Assembly (NCBI GenBank): GCA_017475035.1 | Contig: JAFVGK010000118.1 | Coordinates: 1 to 34,248 of the forward strand | DNA length: 34,248 nt | Source of the DNA: Blautia sp. | Lineage (GTDB): Bacteria > Bacillota > Clostridia > Lachnospirales > Lachnospiraceae | Direction of reading: 5' to 3' | In this document: in pieces, positions 33,715-34,248 of the stretch | Position numbering within the stretch: position 1 is the first letter of the stretch | How the letters are laid out: each line of letters begins with the position of its first letter | Program-made: the position numbers and the translations under genes | Notes under the pieces: generated by a model | Told to the model about the DNA's origin: nothing | Database searches by the model: none | Seen by the model: only the letters and a program-made list of their open reading frames with translations

Positions 33715-33757
33715 GCCGGAATGTCTCCCGTATTTTCGGAGACATCCCGGCCTTTGG
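33715..33757. terminator. Hairpin terminator after ilvC
   Basis: GCCGGAATGTCTCC (33715-33728) pairs with GGAGACATCCCGGC, followed only by CTTTGGG on the plus strand. The A-run ahead of it would give a T-run on the minus strand. It is probably a 3' end for ilvC but not a perfect intrinsic terminator. Confidence 0.6.
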
Positions 33758-33797
33758 GCATCCTGCGTCATTATTATGAAAAAAATTGAAAAAGTCC

Positions 33798-33826
33798 TTG
33801 ATTTCGGTGTGCTTCTGTGTTATCAT
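33798..33826 (+). promoter_or_regulatory. tRNA-Pro promoter
   Basis: TTGATT at 33798-33803, a 17-base spacer and TATCAT at 33821-33826. The mature tRNA begins 12 bases after the -10. Confidence 0.8.
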
Positions 33827-33837
33827 AGCACTCGTTC

Positions 33838-33911
33838 CGGGGTATGGCGTAGCTTGGTAGCGCGCTCGGCTGGGGGCCGAGAGGTCGCAGGTTCAAATCC
33901 TGTTGCCCCGA
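33838..33911 (+). tRNA. tRNA-Pro (anticodon GGG)
   Basis: A 74-base cloverleaf. The acceptor stem CGGGGTA pairs with TGCCCCG (one G-T pair), and the discriminator is A. The D arm is GCGTAGCTTGGTAGCGC. The anticodon stem is CTCGG/CCGAG around loop CTGGGGG, giving anticodon GGG. The T arm is GCAGG-TTCAAAT-CCTGT. CCA is not encoded. Confidence 0.96.
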
Positions 33912-33921
33912 TTGTATGATT

Positions 33922-33951
33922 GCTTCTGCAGTTTCTGCAGGAGCTTTTTTT
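33922..33951 (+). terminator. tRNA-Pro terminator
   Basis: GCTTCTGCAG-TTT-CTGCAGGAGC followed by seven T residues. Confidence 0.9.
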
Positions 33952-33954
33952 ATC

Positions 33955-34002
33955 CCCGAACCGCCCAAAGGAAGAGTCGCCTGTCGGTGACGTGCGGCTT
34001 TA
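33955..34002 (+). repeat. Structured repeat with AAAGGAAGA bulge, copy B
   Basis: CCGCCC-AAAGGAAGA, inner hairpin GTCGCC-TGTC-GGTGAC, then GTGCGGCTT. It matches copy A (5108-5158, opposite strand). The inner stem keeps its shape with a base change compensated by a G-T pair. The outer stem is weaker than in copy A. It follows the tRNA-Pro terminator. Confidence 0.68.
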
Positions 34003-34053
34003 CCGTTAATCGTAACCAGACGAAGCGGAATGTAATATATTTGTAACTCAATC

Positions 34054-34082
34054 TTGACATTTACGTCATCTTTTTTTATAAT
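34054..34082 (+). promoter_or_regulatory. Consensus sigma-A promoter facing the terminal repeat
   Basis: Perfect TTGACA (34054-34059), a 17-base spacer and perfect TATAAT (34077-34082). Transcription would start near 34089, exactly where similarity to the left-end repeat begins. What it transcribes lies beyond the window, or is the repeat itself. Confidence 0.8.
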
Positions 34083-34088
34083 GACCCC

Positions 34089-34248
34089 TAGGATTGCAAC
34101 GTAAATAAATGGAACAAGATTTCGCAGGATAAATCGTCGTATGCAAGGCGGAGGATGGAGTCGATGCGGGCATCGACGACTGACGACAACGCAGTAGACG
34201 ACGATTTAGACGCGAAAGATGTTCCATTTATTTACGGGGCGATCCTTA
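34089..34248 (+). repeat. Near-palindromic dispersed repeat, right-end copy
   Basis: Bases 34089-34230 match the reverse complement of 1-142 at 140 of 142 positions. The full element is about 34090-34248. GTAAATAAATGGAAC at 34101-34115 is mirrored by GTTCCATTTATTTAC at 34221-34235. Similarity between the arms extends inward (TTTCGC, TAAATCGTCG) and outward (AGGATTGC against the complement of GCGATCCT). The centre holds GTCGATG-CGGG-CATCGAC at 34160-34177. The whole could fold into one long hairpin. No transposase is present, so MITE-like is the best description. Confidence 0.85.

Overview
The window looks like a chromosomal contig from an anaerobic Firmicute, most likely Lachnospiraceae or a close clostridial relative. 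The signs are a T-box ahead of pheS, the order rplS-lepB-rbgA-rnhB-yraN, the order radical-SAM/DUF512-der-plsY-gpsA, sigma-A promoters, strong purine-rich ribosome binding sites, a tRNA without an encoded CCA, and moderate GC. The taxon is inferred from gene order and protein character; no search was run. The two ends of the window are inverted copies of the same near-palindromic repeat (1-142 and 34089-34230, 140 of 142 bases matching), so this may be a whole draft contig that broke at a repeat.

Layout. 171-1118: YihY/BrkB membrane protein. 1119-5056: Phe T-box leader, pheS, pheT. 5057-5599: terminators and repeats, no gene. 5600-8264: a two-gene ion-driven motor of the MotA/MotB (ZorA/ZorB-like) type with no effector gene beside it. 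8425-14157: map, rplS, lepB, rbgA, rnhB, yraN and prs, a growth and translation block. 14200-15096 (minus): pgeF. 15352-19776: DUF512 radical SAM protein, der, plsY, gpsA. 20104-20946 (minus): aldo/keto reductase. 21204-26308: a one-carbon block with fchA and folD on plus and a split cobalamin methionine synthase (metH plus a separate reactivation-domain gene) on minus. 26402-29223: a zinc/cadmium efflux operon (metallochaperone-like HMA protein, P1B-2 ATPase, ArsR/SmtB sensor) behind a palindromic operator. 29502-31913: M18 aminopeptidase and a tyrosine phosphatase. 32058-33683: ilvN and ilvC. 33838-33911: tRNA-Pro(GGG).

The most notable signal is in the gaps between genes. A structured leader recurs ahead of map, yraN, prs, fchA, folD and metH: a first hairpin with an outer GATTTTGT/GCAAAATC-type stem and a variable inner stem, a conserved linker, then a second short hairpin abutting the Shine-Dalgarno sequence. 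Only some copies carry both hairpins. The stems show compensatory changes, and the metH copy keeps the second hairpin with an unrelated sequence. A second family (17-base motif TCAGGCTTTTGTCGATG) occurs six times, and a third (conserved bulge AAAGGAAGA between two stems) twice.

Three proteins have unexpected active sites. FolD has Ala where the cyclohydrolase lysine should be and sits beside a separate cyclohydrolase (FchA). LepB has Ser in place of the general-base lysine. YraN has no standard start codon at its conserved N-terminus. No CRISPR array, prophage or intact insertion sequence was found.
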